The notes under the pieces were generated by a model. The model was not told where the DNA came from. It saw only the letters and a list, made by a program, of their open reading frames with translations, and did no database searches. A stretch of 44,517 nucleotides of DNA from Terramyces sp. JEL0728 (lineage: Eukaryota > Chytridiomycota > Chytridiomycetes > Rhizophydiales > Terramycetaceae): the NCBI GenBank assembly GCA_027603945.1, contig JADIIU010000106.1, positions 1-44,517 on the forward strand, given 5' to 3'. A program made the translations under genes and the position numbers. This document shows, one piece after another, positions 32,047 to 43,369 of this stretch. Numbering within the stretch: position 1 is the stretch's first letter; each line of letters begins with the position of its first letter.

Positions 32047-32113
32047 ATTGCAGTTTATTTTTCAAGTTTTCTTGTGCTTTAAAATTCCTTTTTGAGCGTC
32101 GTGAAACTTTGAA

Positions 32114-32260
32114 ATGGCTGCTATTGAATTACAAAGCGGACCGTCAACCACTGTTGATTTATTATAAAGGGGATGGTAAAACCGAGCTTAAATTTGAATC
32201 TCATTCGCCAGAGAACACCAACGTGAGAAGCACTCTCAGATACACTTTCATTGTGGCGTG
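32114..32260 (+). CDS. Uncertain short ORFs between the GAF protein and Prx6
   Basis: ATG 32114 gives MAAIELQSGPSTTVDLL then a stop. Another frame ends RSTLRYTFIVA with a TGA at 32261. No canonical 20-nt intron joins the two frames, although a 34-nt one would. No family is recognised. It may be a tiny gene or the Prx6 5' region. Confidence 0.2.
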
Positions 32261-32304
32261 AAGATTGCTTCATTTCTGTGCAGAAAGGTTTGAAAAACAA
32301 AAAA

Positions 32305-32997
32305 ATGGAAATTCCACAGGAGATGCGTAATCCACTAAGACTTGGGTCTACAGCACCGAATTTTGAAGCAGAAACTACCTACGGAGTGATTGACTTTCAT
32401 GATTGGAAAAAAAACACATGGGCTATTCTGTTTTCACACCCTGAGGACTTTACTCCAGTTTGTACCACTGAATTGGGTGAATTTGCCAAACTGCATTCGG
32501 AATTTACAAAGAGGAGAGTCAAAATCATTGGATTATCCTGCGATACTGTTGAAAGACACCACAAGTGGATTTTAGATATCAACGAGACTCAAAACTGCAC
32601 AGTTAAATTTCCAATTATTGCAGACCCGGAGAGAAAAGTAGCAGTGCTATACGATATGCTCGACCATCAAGATGCGACTAATGTTGACAAGAAAGGAATG
32701 CCGCTCACTGTTCGGTCAGTTTTCTTTTTGGATCCTTTGCACAAAATTCGCGCTCAAATCACTTACCCGGCATCAACAGGAAGGAACTTTAATGAAATCC
32801 TCCGAGTGACGGACTCGCTTCAGCTATGCAACAGTAAAAAAGTTGCTACACCAGCCAACTGGAAGCCTGGATATGATGTAATTGTGCACAATTCACTCAA
32901 TGATCAACAAGCTAGAGAGGTGATTAAATGTTAACTCTAGCTATTCCCAAATATGAAGGTGGTTAAACCATATCTCCGCTACACAGAACTTCAATAA
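32305..32997 (+). CDS. 1-Cys peroxiredoxin (Prx6 type)
   Basis: Reduces hydroperoxides through a single peroxidatic cysteine. The signature HPEDFTPVCTTELG carries C53; the Prx6-type LSCDTVERHHKWILDI and TGRNFNEILRVTDSLQ are present. A 21-nt intron at 32920-32940 replaces a premature EVIKC end with ELFPNMKVVKPYLRYTELQ, the expected C-terminal PYLRYT of the family. ATG 32305 (MEIPQEMRNPL) fits the family start. About 223 residues. AATAAA fully contains the TAA stop, and the stop of the opposing fRMsr gene lies only 2 bp further on. Confidence 0.94.
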
Positions 32998-32998
32998 A
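32993..32998 (+). terminator. AATAAA containing the Prx6 stop codon
   Basis: CTTCAATAAATT: the stop TAA at 32995-32997 is internal to the hexamer. Confidence 0.6.
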
Positions 32999-32999
32999 T

Positions 33000-33530
33000 T
33001 TAAAAGTCAACTTTTCTATTTTCCAGATAAACTTGCTTCAAAAACTCTCCAAATTGCTTGAGGTATTTTTCATCCACTGCACTGAATGTTCGGAATTCGT
33101 AAGAATCAATGTCCAACAACATTACGCACGCATCGTCCACCATGACTGGAATAACGATTTCACTGAGTGATGCGTAGTCACAAGTGATGTGCCCTGGATA
33201 TTCGTGAGTGTCTTGAACTACTTCTGGCAAACCATTCTTTGCTGCAGTTCCGCAAACACCTTTTCCTATTGGGATTACTGAACAGGCAACTTTCCCTTGG
33301 AATGGCCCCAAAATAAACCGGGATGGCATTGTCTTGTCTCGCAAGTAAAACCCACTCCAGTTTACTGGGATTTCATTGTCCTTGAATGCATAAAACAGGA
33401 GGGACGAGAAGTTGGACAAGTTGGAAATAAACGGAAGCTTGGCATCGTATAATGATTTGGCAGTGTCTATTAAATCCTGATAAAATTCTTCTCTCGCTTC
33501 CTTCTTTTCGAACGTTTTGACTGGTGCCAT
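33000..33530 (-). CDS. Free methionine-(R)-sulfoxide reductase (fRMsr, GAF fold)
   Basis: Reduces free Met-R-sulfoxide with electrons from thioredoxin. The three family cysteines are present: C83 (GKVACSV), C93 (GKGVCGTAA) and C117 (YPGHITCDYAS), with NWSGFYL and FILGPFQG in the GAF core. 176 residues, the usual length, no intron. It is convergent with Prx6, and OAH sulfhydrylase follows on the other strand. The group suggests a local sulfur-redox theme, though fungal clustering can be accidental. The degenerate paralogue at 31498-32046 is its probable duplicate. Confidence 0.94.
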   Translation of the reverse strand: MAPVKTFEKKEAREEFYQDLIDTAKSLYDAKLPFISNLSNFSSLLFYAFKDNEIPVNWSGFYLRDKTMPSRFILGPFQGKVACSVIPIGKGVCGTAAKNGLPEVVQDTHEYPGHITCDYASLSEIVIPVMVDDACVMLLDIDSYEFRTFSAVDEKYLKQFGEFLKQVYLENRKVDF

Positions 33531-33759
33531 ATGTTGTAATGCAAGGAAAAATGAGAGCTTTGTCCGCCTGTCCTAAAAAGGACATGAAATTCAACTCTAA
33601 CGAATTCCTAGAAGCTGCGCTGCTTCTGCTCGCTAATTCCAAGAATGCATGCAGGGAATGCGAAATTCAGAGCCAGGGAATTCTATTCTAGAAAGTGTTT
33701 TGGTGGAATGTGAAAGTGCACGACAAATTCGGCGCATATGGCGTGCTCCATCTCCAGCC

Positions 33760-33767
33760 TATAAAAA
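33760..33767 (+). promoter_or_regulatory. TATA-like box of the OAH sulfhydrylase gene
   Basis: TATAAAAA, 29-36 bp before ATG 33796. Confidence 0.5.
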
Positions 33768-33780
33768 GTTGATGGATTAG

Positions 33781-35125
<1,345 letters not shown>

Positions 35126-35127
<2 letters not shown>

Positions 35128-35131
35128 TAAA
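35126..35131 (+). terminator. AATAAA overlapping the MET17-type stop
   Basis: CATTAATAAATT, with the stop TAA at 35125-35127. Confidence 0.55.
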
Positions 35132-35157
35132 TTTTGTGTATTATTGATTTTATTTGA

Positions 35158-36175
35158 CTACAATATTGAACCAAAGCCAAAAGTGCGCTTGAGGGAATTC
35201 CAGTAATAGTTTGTCCAGTTTTGTTCGGTAGAGTTCTTTTCACCGACTGGAACATCTTTTTGGACGAGTTTCAATTCTGTTGAATCAGACCCTTGCTTGA
35301 ATTCGATACAGACATGAGAGTGGTGATTTGCTGGCCATTGCTTGAGTCTCCACTTCATTACAATCTTTTCATTTGGCACCTAATATAAAACACTGCTTAC
35401 CAAATCAAGAATGGTGCCGCTTACATTTCCTCCAAACAAGGAATAGTTTGTACCAGCCTTTTCTTGAATATCAGCGCTTGCTCTTGTCCAGATTTGAACT
35501 CTTGATTGATTCAAGAGTGAAACGTATAAATCAGCAGCAGTGCATTGGAATTCTACGGTTTGCTGGATAGTTACCAATCCTCCAATAACTTTGGTTTCGT
35601 CAGATTTTTCCACAGCTAATGCAGCGACTGGCGGTTTTGGATTGTATGTTTGCGAAACGGGATGAGCCTTCAATTCATGATCTGGAATGTATACATCTTT
35701 GTGATGAGATTTCATCAAATCCTCTGAAAAAGTGGTGAATTTGGCTCTGATGATTGGAGTCAAATGGGTGCGAACAACTGCTTTGATATCCTCCTTTTCC
35801 CTGTTTCCAGACTCCAATTCAATATCAAACACCAAATCATTTACGTGAGTGTCATGCATGAACTCGGGCATGATTATTTTACCTGTTGCTTCTGTACCAT
35901 TGGCATTCTTTCCTTTCCACTTTAACTTCAATTGTAAATCGTAAATATTGATGACTTGGCCTTTTCTTTGGTTCAAATCGCAGTCACCAGTCACTTCTGC
36001 TACTTCGGATATGGAGACTAAAGTACCATTGTGATCAACAGAGATATTGGTTAATCTTTCAACAAAATAATCTTTGGCCCATGGCAAGCAATTCTTGTCC
36101 ACCCAGTGCCTACACTTAGCTTTGTTAATACCAGTTGTTGACGTTCTTCCAGTTAGCTCCAGTGTTGACTGACAT
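35158..36175 (-). CDS. AHA1: AHA1, activator of Hsp90 ATPase
   Basis: Co-chaperone that stimulates Hsp90 ATP hydrolysis. A 22-nt intron at 36110-36131 joins MSVNTGANWKNVNNW to HWVDKNCLPWAKDYF, the hallmark N-terminal NNWHWVDKN. The N-domain contains GDCDLNQRKGQVINIYDL. The C-terminal AHSA1/START-like domain has SRVQIWTRASADI and FGGNVSGTI. A 21-nt intron restores LDLVPNEKIVMKWRLKQWP. About 325 residues, normal for AHA1. Convergent with OAH sulfhydrylase, 30 bp between stops. Confidence 0.95.
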
Positions 36176-36388
36176 TCCCTCCTCGAAAAATTTAAAGTTC
36201 TTTTTAAACCATCTAGTCACGTGATAGAACAGTTTGGAAAATTGACAAAGGATCGTGAAATGAAATCGGAAAGATAATAGCAATATTGAGATATTGTTGT
36301 GGATCTGGCCATTGTGTGGATAGAATATGATGAGGGTTAGGGCTCGTTTTCTTTTCGCGTAATTGATAATAATAGAATTTATGAATAA

Positions 36389-39300
36389 ATGAGGTTCTTT
36401 GGAAAGCAGAAACTATTGCCATATTTCGAAACCTCACTAATACAACAGATAGAATTTGACAAGCAACGCGAATTAAAATCGCCAACGACACCAGATGGGA
36501 CTAACGTGCCCAAAATATTACAGGCATTCATAGAGTTTTTCAATCATCCAACCAGTTAAGTATAACATTAATCTATAGTACTGGAGACAGAAGGGCTTTT
36601 CAGGACGACAGGCTCGTTGAAAGCTGTCAGATTATTGAAAGAAGAAATCGAAAAAAGTAGCGTTAGATTAACAAAAGCGGGAGCAATTTCATTCAATTCA
36701 CCGGATATCGAGATTATCACAGTCTCTTCATTAATGAAGCTATGGCTAAGGGAATTAGCTGACGGTGTAATCCCAAAGGACTTGTTTAAAACTTTTGAAG
36801 CTGCAAGTGGTAGAAATCCCTTACATAGGTTCAACAGAAGAGACCGCCATCGCATTACAAAGATTAGCCAACACAAATTACGAAACTTTGAAATATATAG
36901 TGAAATTCTTGGCTGTTCTGATATCAAATTCAGAAAAAAACAAAATGGTGATTAAAAATGTATGTATTGTATTTGGGCCTACCTTATTCAAATGTCCCTC
37001 AGATTGTGCTGAAGATGCGTCGCCTTCTTCAAACTTTATGAATGAAAGTTTGAAGACATCGAATATGCTGAAATTCATTATTGAGAACCAGGAGAAATTG
37101 TTTATCAATGACGAGTACAGGACAGTGAAGGAAAAGATTGTTGACGTGGACGAAACCAATATCAAAAAATCAAATTCAATGGAAAGTTTATCATCAGAGT
37201 AATCTGGAATTAAAAGTAGACCCTGCGATAAAGATGTCAAATTTACACCAACGCAGCACCAAGAAATTAACAAACTAGTAAAATCCACAGTCGCATCATT
37301 CATTTCGGGCAAATTGGACAGAAAAAGTAGATCTTCGTCGTTCACTTTAAAGAAAGAGGATAGCGTCAAAGAAGACGATATCAAGACAGAAGGAGAGAAG
37401 CCTAGCGCAGAAAAAGAAGTAATATTTACTTAAATGAGAAAATGACCAAAAAGAAATCATTCTCTTTCAGTTTGAAAAGATCGAAATCTCAAATTAAAGA
37501 TAAAGGAGAGTCAAAGGATACCCAGCAAATACTCTCTCCACTATCAAACGTGTAATTTTCTTTAAAGTTAGGATAGCAGATGTGTTGTACGACGATACCC
37601 CAAGAGATGCTGCTGTACCCCAAATAAAAGACAGACATTCAAGAGAGAATTTGCTAAAATCATGCGAGGATATTGCACCTCAAGCTAGAGACAAATCTTC
37701 AAAGGAAGACCTTCAAAAGAGTGCCGATATGTTATCGCCGTCTGTTGTAATCAGTCCTGCAGTCACCAGCTCGCCAAACTTGATTGGATTGCCAAACTAT
37801 TCCAAGCCGCCAGAACACCCAGTTTCGACCCCTAAATTCAAAAGAGTTGGAAAATCAATCCCAAAGCTGAATACTTCGACAGTAAGTCTTTTAACTCCAA
37901 TAGAAAAGAAGTTTGAAGTAGTTACACCGATTTCACCTTCAAGCATGGCAATTTCTGATTCAAATACACCAACAGCATCTGGAATATTGAATTTTGATTT
38001 GAAACCCCCAAAACGTCCTCCACCAGCAACACCAGTTGCTCCTGTTTCGCCAAAATACCTTCCAGGGACAAAGGTTCGATCCTCTATTCTCACAAAAAAC
38101 ATCCAATCAGTGTCCAATGCAGACGTGTCCAAACCTTTGGAAATTACACCCGCTTCTCCAAAAGGAGCAACGAAATTGCAAAATGGACGTGCAAAGTTTG
38201 GAAGTGCAGAACAATTAACTACCCCTGTAAAGCAATCTCCAGTTACGCCAGCAAGTGCATTTGTTACAGATTTTTCAACAGGAATTAACCCTACAGAAAA
38301 CAAAAGTCTTTGTTTGTCAACCCATTTGCCTGGAATGCCAGGAAGACCTGCTCCCCCGCCTCCACTAGAGCATTTACATGCTCCTTCCTCACCAAAAAGA
38401 GAACAGCATTTGTCTTTCCTACCTGCTTCGCCAATCTCCAAAAAAAAGTCACCACTAAGTCCTAGTGTAACGAATTTCACAGAGCCAAGAGTGTTGTCAT
38501 TTATGTCTCCTCATTCCAGTTCTTCTGACAGCATAGATCAAAAGAAACACAAGGATACCAAAAACGATGAGAGTATACTCTTTCTAATGCAGATTCTCCG
38601 CCATTGCTTCAAACAGCGGTTCGGAATAGATCAAAAAAGTTGAAAAAGGTAGATTCAATCGAAAGGAAAGGCACTAGTAATGAGGATTCTAAATCCCCCA
38701 ATAACTTGTCGCCTACCAAAAGTATTGAAGTTGCAGATAAAAATGAAGAAAATGATAATTTTGTGCCCCTGGAAGCCAGAGTAACTTCAACAAATGTTTT
38801 GGGAGACAAATCTCCAACTCTATTATCGCAAGAACTATTCAAAAAATCAAAATCACAGCTGTCAAAAGATGACATTAAAGAAGTCAAGGAAACTTTTAAA
38901 TCTTTGCAAGCACTAGTTAAAGAGAGTAAGTGCTCAGAAAGTGATTTGGCTCAGTACAAATCTCTTAAAAAGGTCATCAAAAGTAATTATTTATTAATGA
39001 AAGCATGGCAGCAATCAGAAACAAAAATCCCTCAACTTTCACCCACACAGTCATTCGCTGACCCACCAGACAATTTACAAAGACTTAAAGACGACAAAAA
39101 CAAGATAAAGAAAGAGCTGGCAGATCTAAAAGAAGGCTATGCACAAAGAACCAAGGACGGAATAACAGTAAATATTAATTAAATAGATTCCAAAGGAACA
39201 CAAACAGCTTTTGAAAACCCTGTATGAGAAATATTGCGATTTGAAAGCACAAATAGAGAGTTTGGAACCGTCGCAAGACGACAAATTTAATCAACTGAAA

Positions 39301-39489
39301 GCAAGAAAACGAGAATTGCAAGAGAAAATACACCAATACCAAGAAGAATTTCAAACCATTAATGGCCATCCTATACAAACACCAAAAGACATTGAGCCCT
39401 TAAAAGAAGAATATGCAGAGTATAAAGTAAAATGAAATTGACGGTAGATGATAAAGAAAGAGCTTGAAAGTTACCAAAAAACTAATTAG
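36389..39489 (+). CDS. RhoGAP protein with C-terminal FAM13-like helical modules (apparent frameshift in the GAP domain)
   Basis: RhoGAP domain (residues ~1-190): VPKILQAFIEFFNHP, ETEGLFRTTGS with the arginine finger, SLMKLWLRELADGVIP, IALQRLANTNYETLKYIVKFLA, KNVCIVFGPTLF. Seven introns of 19-24 nt are needed. A long Ser/Pro/Lys linker contains an uninterrupted GRPAPPPPLEH run. The C-terminus has two FAM13-type modules (KKELADLKEGYAQRTKDG..LYEKYCDLKAQIE and RELQEKIHQYQEEFQTINGH..EYAEYKMIKKELE). FAM13 proteins in animals pair RhoGAP with such modules. Odd: near 36803-36815 the frame shifts +1 between KTFEAAS and VEIPYIGSTEE, with no credible intron (only 4-7 nt would fit). This is a sequence error, a programmed shift, or damage. 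Confidence 0.85.
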
Positions 39490-39523
39490 AATATGTATTT
39501 AATTTGTACTGTAATAAAATTTA

Positions 39524-39670
39524 TTAATTTTTACGAGCTACAGCGGAACAAGTGTTTAATAGACATCGTTTCGAGCAGCATAAACTTGAATCGATACAAT
39601 ATGAACCTGGAAGGCCACAAGAGCCGTTGTCGCCAAGCACTAGAGTAATCAGCAACAGTAGTGCTTTCAT
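39524..39670 (-). CDS. Small secreted cysteine-rich peptide, knottin-like
   Basis: Starting at ATG 39670, the 48-residue precursor has a signal peptide (MKALLLLITLVLG) and a mature part of ~30 residues with six cysteines spaced C-x6-C-x5-CC-x3-C-x4-C, the inhibitor-cystine-knot pattern. Such peptides serve as protease inhibitors, antimicrobials, effectors or toxins; nothing here tells which. It has its own TATA-like box and AATAAA, which supports a real gene despite its size. Tail-to-tail with the RhoGAP gene. Confidence 0.65.
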   Translation of the reverse strand: MKALLLLITLVLGDNGSCGLPGSYCIDSSLCCSKRCLLNTCSAVARKN

Positions 39671-39692
39671 TAAAGGGGAAATTCCATAGCAA

Positions 39693-39700
39693 TATTTATA
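39693..39700 (-). promoter_or_regulatory. TATA-like box of the knottin-like gene
   Basis: Minus-strand TATAAATA, 23-30 bp before ATG 39670. Confidence 0.45.
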
Positions 39701-39891
39701 TCTTGAACTCTCCATTGTTGGCTTTTGGGTTTCCCGTGGATGTGGGCGATAATGAGGAACAATGCACATAGACGATAAGAAACAATGGGGACATTATCAA
39801 TATATTATTCTATTCCGTGGTTCATTGTTAGCACAGTTAGAACTCGTGTTTACTTGCCAGTATGCTGCAGACAGTTGGTAAGGCAATGCCG

Positions 39892-40077
39892 TTAAATACA
39901 ATCAAATTTATTACTAATATACGCCGCATGTGGAGGATATTCCTCTATAGCCAATTTCAGAGTAACATCTGGCATTGGAGGTATAGATCCAGCTGCAACG
40001 TACGGAGAAGTCATCACCATGTAAACAAACAAGAGTATACCGCAAGTTAATACCGTCTCGATATGAAAATTTGGCAT
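39892..40077 (-). CDS. Small predicted membrane protein, unknown
   Basis: A 61-residue ORF from ATG 40077 with one hydrophobic span near the N-terminus (VLTCGILLFVYMVMTSPYVAA) and a short polar tail (IEEYPPHAAYISN). No family recognised; size and shape recall small mitochondrial or ER membrane subunits. An AATAAA lies inside the last codons, so the true end may differ through unseen splicing. Confidence 0.4.
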   Translation of the reverse strand: MPNFHIETVLTCGILLFVYMVMTSPYVAAGSIPPMPDVTLKLAIEEYPPHAAYISNKFDCI

Positions 40078-40208
40078 TTTGTTTCTTTAAGGTTGAGACT
40101 ATTTAAAGAATTCTGGACCAACAAATTCAATCGTGGACGCACGTTCACTGCAACGTTTCTGAAAAACAAAAAGACGAGCATATCGCAGAGTTGCCATTAA
40201 GGTACTAA

Positions 40209-40929
40209 ATGAATCGCATCCAGGTTGCATCTGATACATTGTTGTATCACCTGGCTCCTGTTTCGCTGCTCAAAAAATTAAATTTCCGTCACATGCTAAA
40301 GGAGAATTCTCAACAAACAAGTGTAATAAACAACACCGCATTTATCGGCAAGAGATTTTTCCAAGTAGAACTTTACCGAGCTCATTGCGCTCCATTTACG
40401 TATATTGTTATCAATTTTATCGCCGATAAAAGTTGAAACGAAAAAAAGACCCCAACTTCGACCTTATGACAACTTTTCCAAAAAAGATGGATGAAAGGAT
40501 TTCCCAAGTAGAGCAGGCAGAACATGTAGATTACTTTCATCATGATTTCAATAATTTTGATCTCCATGAAACCTGGAAAAACGCAACAAAAGTCAAGGAC
40601 AATATCGATAACGGAAGGAGGTACAAATTACTAATACAAGGTTTGAAAATGCTTGCTGGAGAATGTTTTTCCAACAAAAGTTTAATTTGAAAAAGATTAA
40701 CCCTTCTGACTTGAATTGGCACAAGGATGCTGATTCTTGTTGGCTGTATGGACCATATTTACCAGCAAACAAGCAGACACCAGTAGTAGAGCTTACAAGA
40801 GTAGTCAATAACAAGAGGATTTTAAAGAGAAAGTCTGATCCTGCTGGTTTAGCTGCTTTCAAGAATCTGCCAGAGCAAAGGGAAGAAAAAATGGATCAAG
40901 TGATAGGAACTGGAGGAATTTCATTCTAA
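40209..40929 (+). CDS. DUF1752 / GATA-like fungal domain protein
   Basis: The central motif DLHETWKNATKVKDNIDNGRR followed by FENACWRMF matches the fungal DUF1752 (PF08550) pattern ending RLENASWR, seen in Reg1-type and AreA-like regulators. A 20-nt intron (about 40631-40650) creates that motif, since reading through gives a stop. Further on, LNWHKDADSCWLYGPYLP, RILKRKSDPAG and a short C-terminus. A 26-nt intron with a weak branch site could connect an upstream exon beginning at ATG 40209 (MNRIQVASDTLLYHL); otherwise the start is ATG 40466. Possibly a phosphatase-1 or nutrient-signalling regulator, by analogy only. Confidence 0.7.
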
Positions 40930-41029
40930 TTTGCAAATATAAATTATTTTTTAATTTACTTTTTGTTTTAGTGAAATTCATTAACCGCACTTGAAGGTCT
41001 GTAGCTGAATTGGATACGCGCTGACTGAT

Positions 41030-41435
41030 ATGGTATTGATTCTCTTGCGCAAGATTTTTCTTTATGGTCCAATTACTACCACAAAAAGGTCTGAAAACTT
41101 ATTCAACCAATCCATGAATAGGATTGAATCTCCTTTAGAACAACAAATCTCTGCAAGAGTAAATAGAGCAAGTAATGAGCCCAATTCACTTGACATACCA
41201 GCAAAGGAGAACCAGCAAAGTCTGTGCCTGAAATGAAACACTGTAATTCATAAATACAGATACTATTAACCATGAAATCAAATGTTTAGCCATTGTTCTC
41301 GTTGTAGTCTTGTTTACTGCTAGACTGTCCTCAGATATCTGGTATTTCTACACCAGGTTCAATCCTTGTCCAGGAATACAGATTCGCTTGCCCACAAGAA
41401 CTACTCTCAAATCCAAAATACATGAAAAACTATAA
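41030..41435 (+). CDS. Uncertain ORFs, possible small membrane protein
   Basis: A 68-codon ORF from ATG 41030 (contains NLFNQSMNRIESPLEQQ) and a second open stretch ending at 41435 with a hydrophobic segment (CLAIVLVVVLFTARL) are in compatible frames if a ~40-nt intron is removed. That is long for this genome. No family is recognised. Confidence 0.25.
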
Positions 41436-41446
41436 ACATAAATGTA

Positions 41447-41617
41447 TTAAGTATAAACCATATATCTCTGCCTTCCATGCCACATGAAATCCGTATTAAA
41501 ATCAATATAACACCGCTGTCCAGTCAGCTCATTCCCGTAAATACTGCAAGAGCTTGAAAACAAAATCACAAGAATTCCTGTACAATATACACACGGCTTC
41601 AACTCCAGAAACACCAT
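41447..41617 (-). CDS. Uncertain small ORF with a signal-like segment
   Basis: From ATG 41617, 56 codons with a hydrophobic stretch (GILVILFSSSCSIYG) and a few cysteines. No recognisable family, no clear AATAAA, and close to the divergent ALKBH7 start. Could be a short secreted peptide or chance. Confidence 0.2.
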   Translation of the reverse strand: MVFLELKPCVYCTGILVILFSSSCSIYGNELTGQRCYIDFNTDFMWHGRQRYMVYT

Positions 41618-41658
41618 CAACAGGAATAATAATAAGATGAATGTAGAGTACTGTGGGA

Positions 41659-42261
41659 ATGGTATCAGGAAAAAGAAGAGGAATGGTGAAATGCAAATCA
41701 TTTTTAGATTTGGAAAAAAAGGAAATGTCAAAATATATGCAACACATAAAGATTATAAAGAATTTCATTACCAATAGTGAAGCTAACGAATTGGTAAAGA
41801 TATGCGACCGGAAATTAAACAGGATAAGCAAACAGTACCAAACAAACCATTTCGATTCGGTAATATCAAACTACAGAGAATGCACATTTTCAGATTTCCC
41901 AAAACTAGACTTACTAGACAGGATGAAAACAGAGGCTAATTTATTCTGTGGGGAGAAAGAGTACCAGCATCCGCATATCCTCGACCTGCACAAAGAAGGG
42001 TACATTGATGCGCATATAGATAACACCAATGCATTCGGATCAGTCGTATGTGGAGTCTGTTTATTATCCGACTGCGTAATGGTATTCAAAAAACAAGACA
42101 AGGAGGTATTCAGAGTATTGCTGGAAAAGAATTGCTTTTATATTCAAAAAGATTCAACTAGGTATGAGCTGTCGCATGAAATACCAAAAGAGGCAGAGAT
42201 GGAAGGAAAGCTGATCAGAAAAGATCGTAGAATATCTATAATGCTGCGAGATGTAATTTAA
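41659..42261 (+). CDS. ALKBH7: AlkB homologue 7-like 2-oxoglutarate/Fe(II) dioxygenase
   Basis: Matches ALKBH7, a mitochondrial AlkB member: HILDLHKEGYIDAHIDN carries the HxD iron ligands, YELSHEI the distal histidine, and RRISIMLRD the arginine that binds 2-oxoglutarate. The middle VCGVCLLSDCVMVF and CFYIQKDSTRYELSHEI follow the family order. Starts are possible at 41659 (basic N-terminus that could be a presequence) or 41725 (MSKYMQHIKIIKNF). About 200 residues, normal. No intron. In animals ALKBH7 links to mitochondrial metabolism and programmed necrosis. Confidence 0.88.
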   Translation: MVSGKRRGMVKCKSFLDLEKKEMSKYMQHIKIIKNFITNSEANELVKICDRKLNRISKQYQTNHFDSVISNYRECTFSDFPKLDLLDRMKTEANLFCGEKEYQHPHILDLHKEGYIDAHIDNTNAFGSVVCGVCLLSDCVMVFKKQDKEVFRVLLEKNCFYIQKDSTRYELSHEIPKEAEMEGKLIRKDRRISIMLRDVI

Positions 42262-42265
42262 TAAA
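42260..42265 (+). terminator. AATAAA overlapping the ALKBH7 stop
   Basis: ATTTAATAAACC, with the stop TAA at 42259-42261. Confidence 0.55.
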
Positions 42266-42294
42266 CCCTTTTAATTTTCGCTTTTTGATCTTGA

Positions 42295-42513
42295 ATGGAA
42301 CAGCAGTTGGACAATAATATTTTTGTAGAGCTAATGGAAGCACTAGGGGATCAAGACAGTTTCGCCAAATTAAGCAAGATTAAAAGGGATATGATTAACC
42401 TGCAAGAACAAATAGGAAACTTGGAGAATATTGAAAAGTCAGTTAATCATTTGCAAAAAGTAGAATTATTGTACAAAAAAGTGTTGGAGAGCAGGAATAA
42501 AATACAGTTTTAA
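42295..42513 (+). CDS. Small coiled-coil protein, unknown
   Basis: 72 residues, almost entirely helical with heptad spacing (LSKIKRDMINLQEQIGNLENIEKSVNHLQ). Starts at ATG 42295, only 33 bp after ALKBH7, and ends 4 bp from the opposing URI stop. Size and pattern recall BLOC/BORC or prefoldin-type subunits, but no family can be named. Confidence 0.5.
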   Translation: MEQQLDNNIFVELMEALGDQDSFAKLSKIKRDMINLQEQIGNLENIEKSVNHLQKVELLYKKVLESRNKIQF

Positions 42514-42517
42514 TGGT

Positions 42518-43369
42518 TTATTCATCTTCTTTCGACAAGAGATTTCTGTTCAACAAATTCTGTTTCTTTCTATTGTATTCAACAGAAACTTCTCTTCCAA
42601 GTTGAGCTAAATCATAGTCTTCATCTTCATCATCAAATACTCGTTCAACTACCATCTGTTTCATTACTGTATTCCTTTTTACTGGAGGATTAGGTTTGGC
42701 ATCCTCATTGAACTGGACTTTTTTATCTGATTTGGAGTTTGATCGTCTGAGGATGGATTTAACTGCTTTGACTGCGGTATCGGTCTCATTGATTGTTGAA
42801 TTACTGCTATCTGAATTTCTTGGATTTTCTTCTTTTAATTCAACTGTAAGAGAATGTTCTTTGGCAGGTCCGTCAACTGCCGACTCCTTGGCTTTAGCAG
42901 CTTCAATTTCAATTCGCGGAATAGGTACGGAAACTTCATTAATTGTAAGATCTTTGAATCGTTTATCAAGCTTGACATGATTAAAACTGAAATCCTCATC
43001 ATCGCTCGTCAATATTTCAATTTGACTATCCATCTCTTCCCTTTCTTCCAACTCCATCATTCTTTTCAACATATTCCTTTCAAATTCTTGCAGCTCTACT
43101 TTTTTAGTTGTCGGTTCTTCTTTTTGGTAGTGAATTACTTTGGAAGGATACTGATCTACTGGCTCTTTTATTTCCACAACTGGATTAAGGAAATGTAATT
43201 GGGAAAGTATGAATGTTTTGCGTCTGTTTAAGAACTGAATTATCTCTGGCTGAGAGAGGTTGTCTGCGAAATACCCTTCGCCGAGGTATATTGTTGAATG
43301 AGAACTCTTTTCCATCATGTAGTCGATTTCAATTAGCTCTCGTTCATATTTGGAAATCAAATCTTGCAT
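42518..43369 (-). CDS. URI1: URI-like unconventional prefoldin (RPB5 interactor)
   Basis: The N-terminal prefoldin-type region includes STIYLGEGYFADNLSQPEIIQFLNRRKTF, the beta-hairpin signature of URI/Bud27. The acidic middle is followed by KSILRRSNSKSDKKVQF, which resembles a phosphatase-1 RVxF-type motif, and a conserved C-terminal end (DEDYDLAQLGREVSVEY). 283 residues, shorter than human URI (~535), with a short first helix. An upstream exon (ATG near 43450, 29-nt intron) is possible but gives no clean frame, so ATG 43369 is used. URI helps assemble RNA polymerases in the cytoplasm. Confidence 0.75.
   Translation of the reverse strand: MQDLISKYERELIEIDYMMEKSSHSTIYLGEGYFADNLSQPEIIQFLNRRKTFILSQLHFLNPVVEIKEPVDQYPSKVIHYQKEEPTTKKVELQEFERNMLKRMMELEEREEMDSQIEILTSDDEDFSFNHVKLDKRFKDLTINEVSVPIPRIEIEAAKAKESAVDGPAKEHSLTVELKEENPRNSDSSNSTINETDTAVKAVKSILRRSNSKSDKKVQFNEDAKPNPPVKRNTVMKQMVVERVFDDEDEDYDLAQLGREVSVEYNRKKQNLLNRNLLSKEDE

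Noticed and set aside
37797..38480. A 227-codon minus-strand frame opposite the RhoGAP linker.
   Set aside because: It is antisense to a spliced plus-strand gene confirmed on both sides; its glycine-rich composition is the complement of proline codons.
40998..41070. A tRNA-like stretch with a box A-type sequence (TAGCTGAATTGG).
   Set aside because: No D-stem or acceptor-stem pairing and no proper box B (GGTTCGANTCC) at the right distance.
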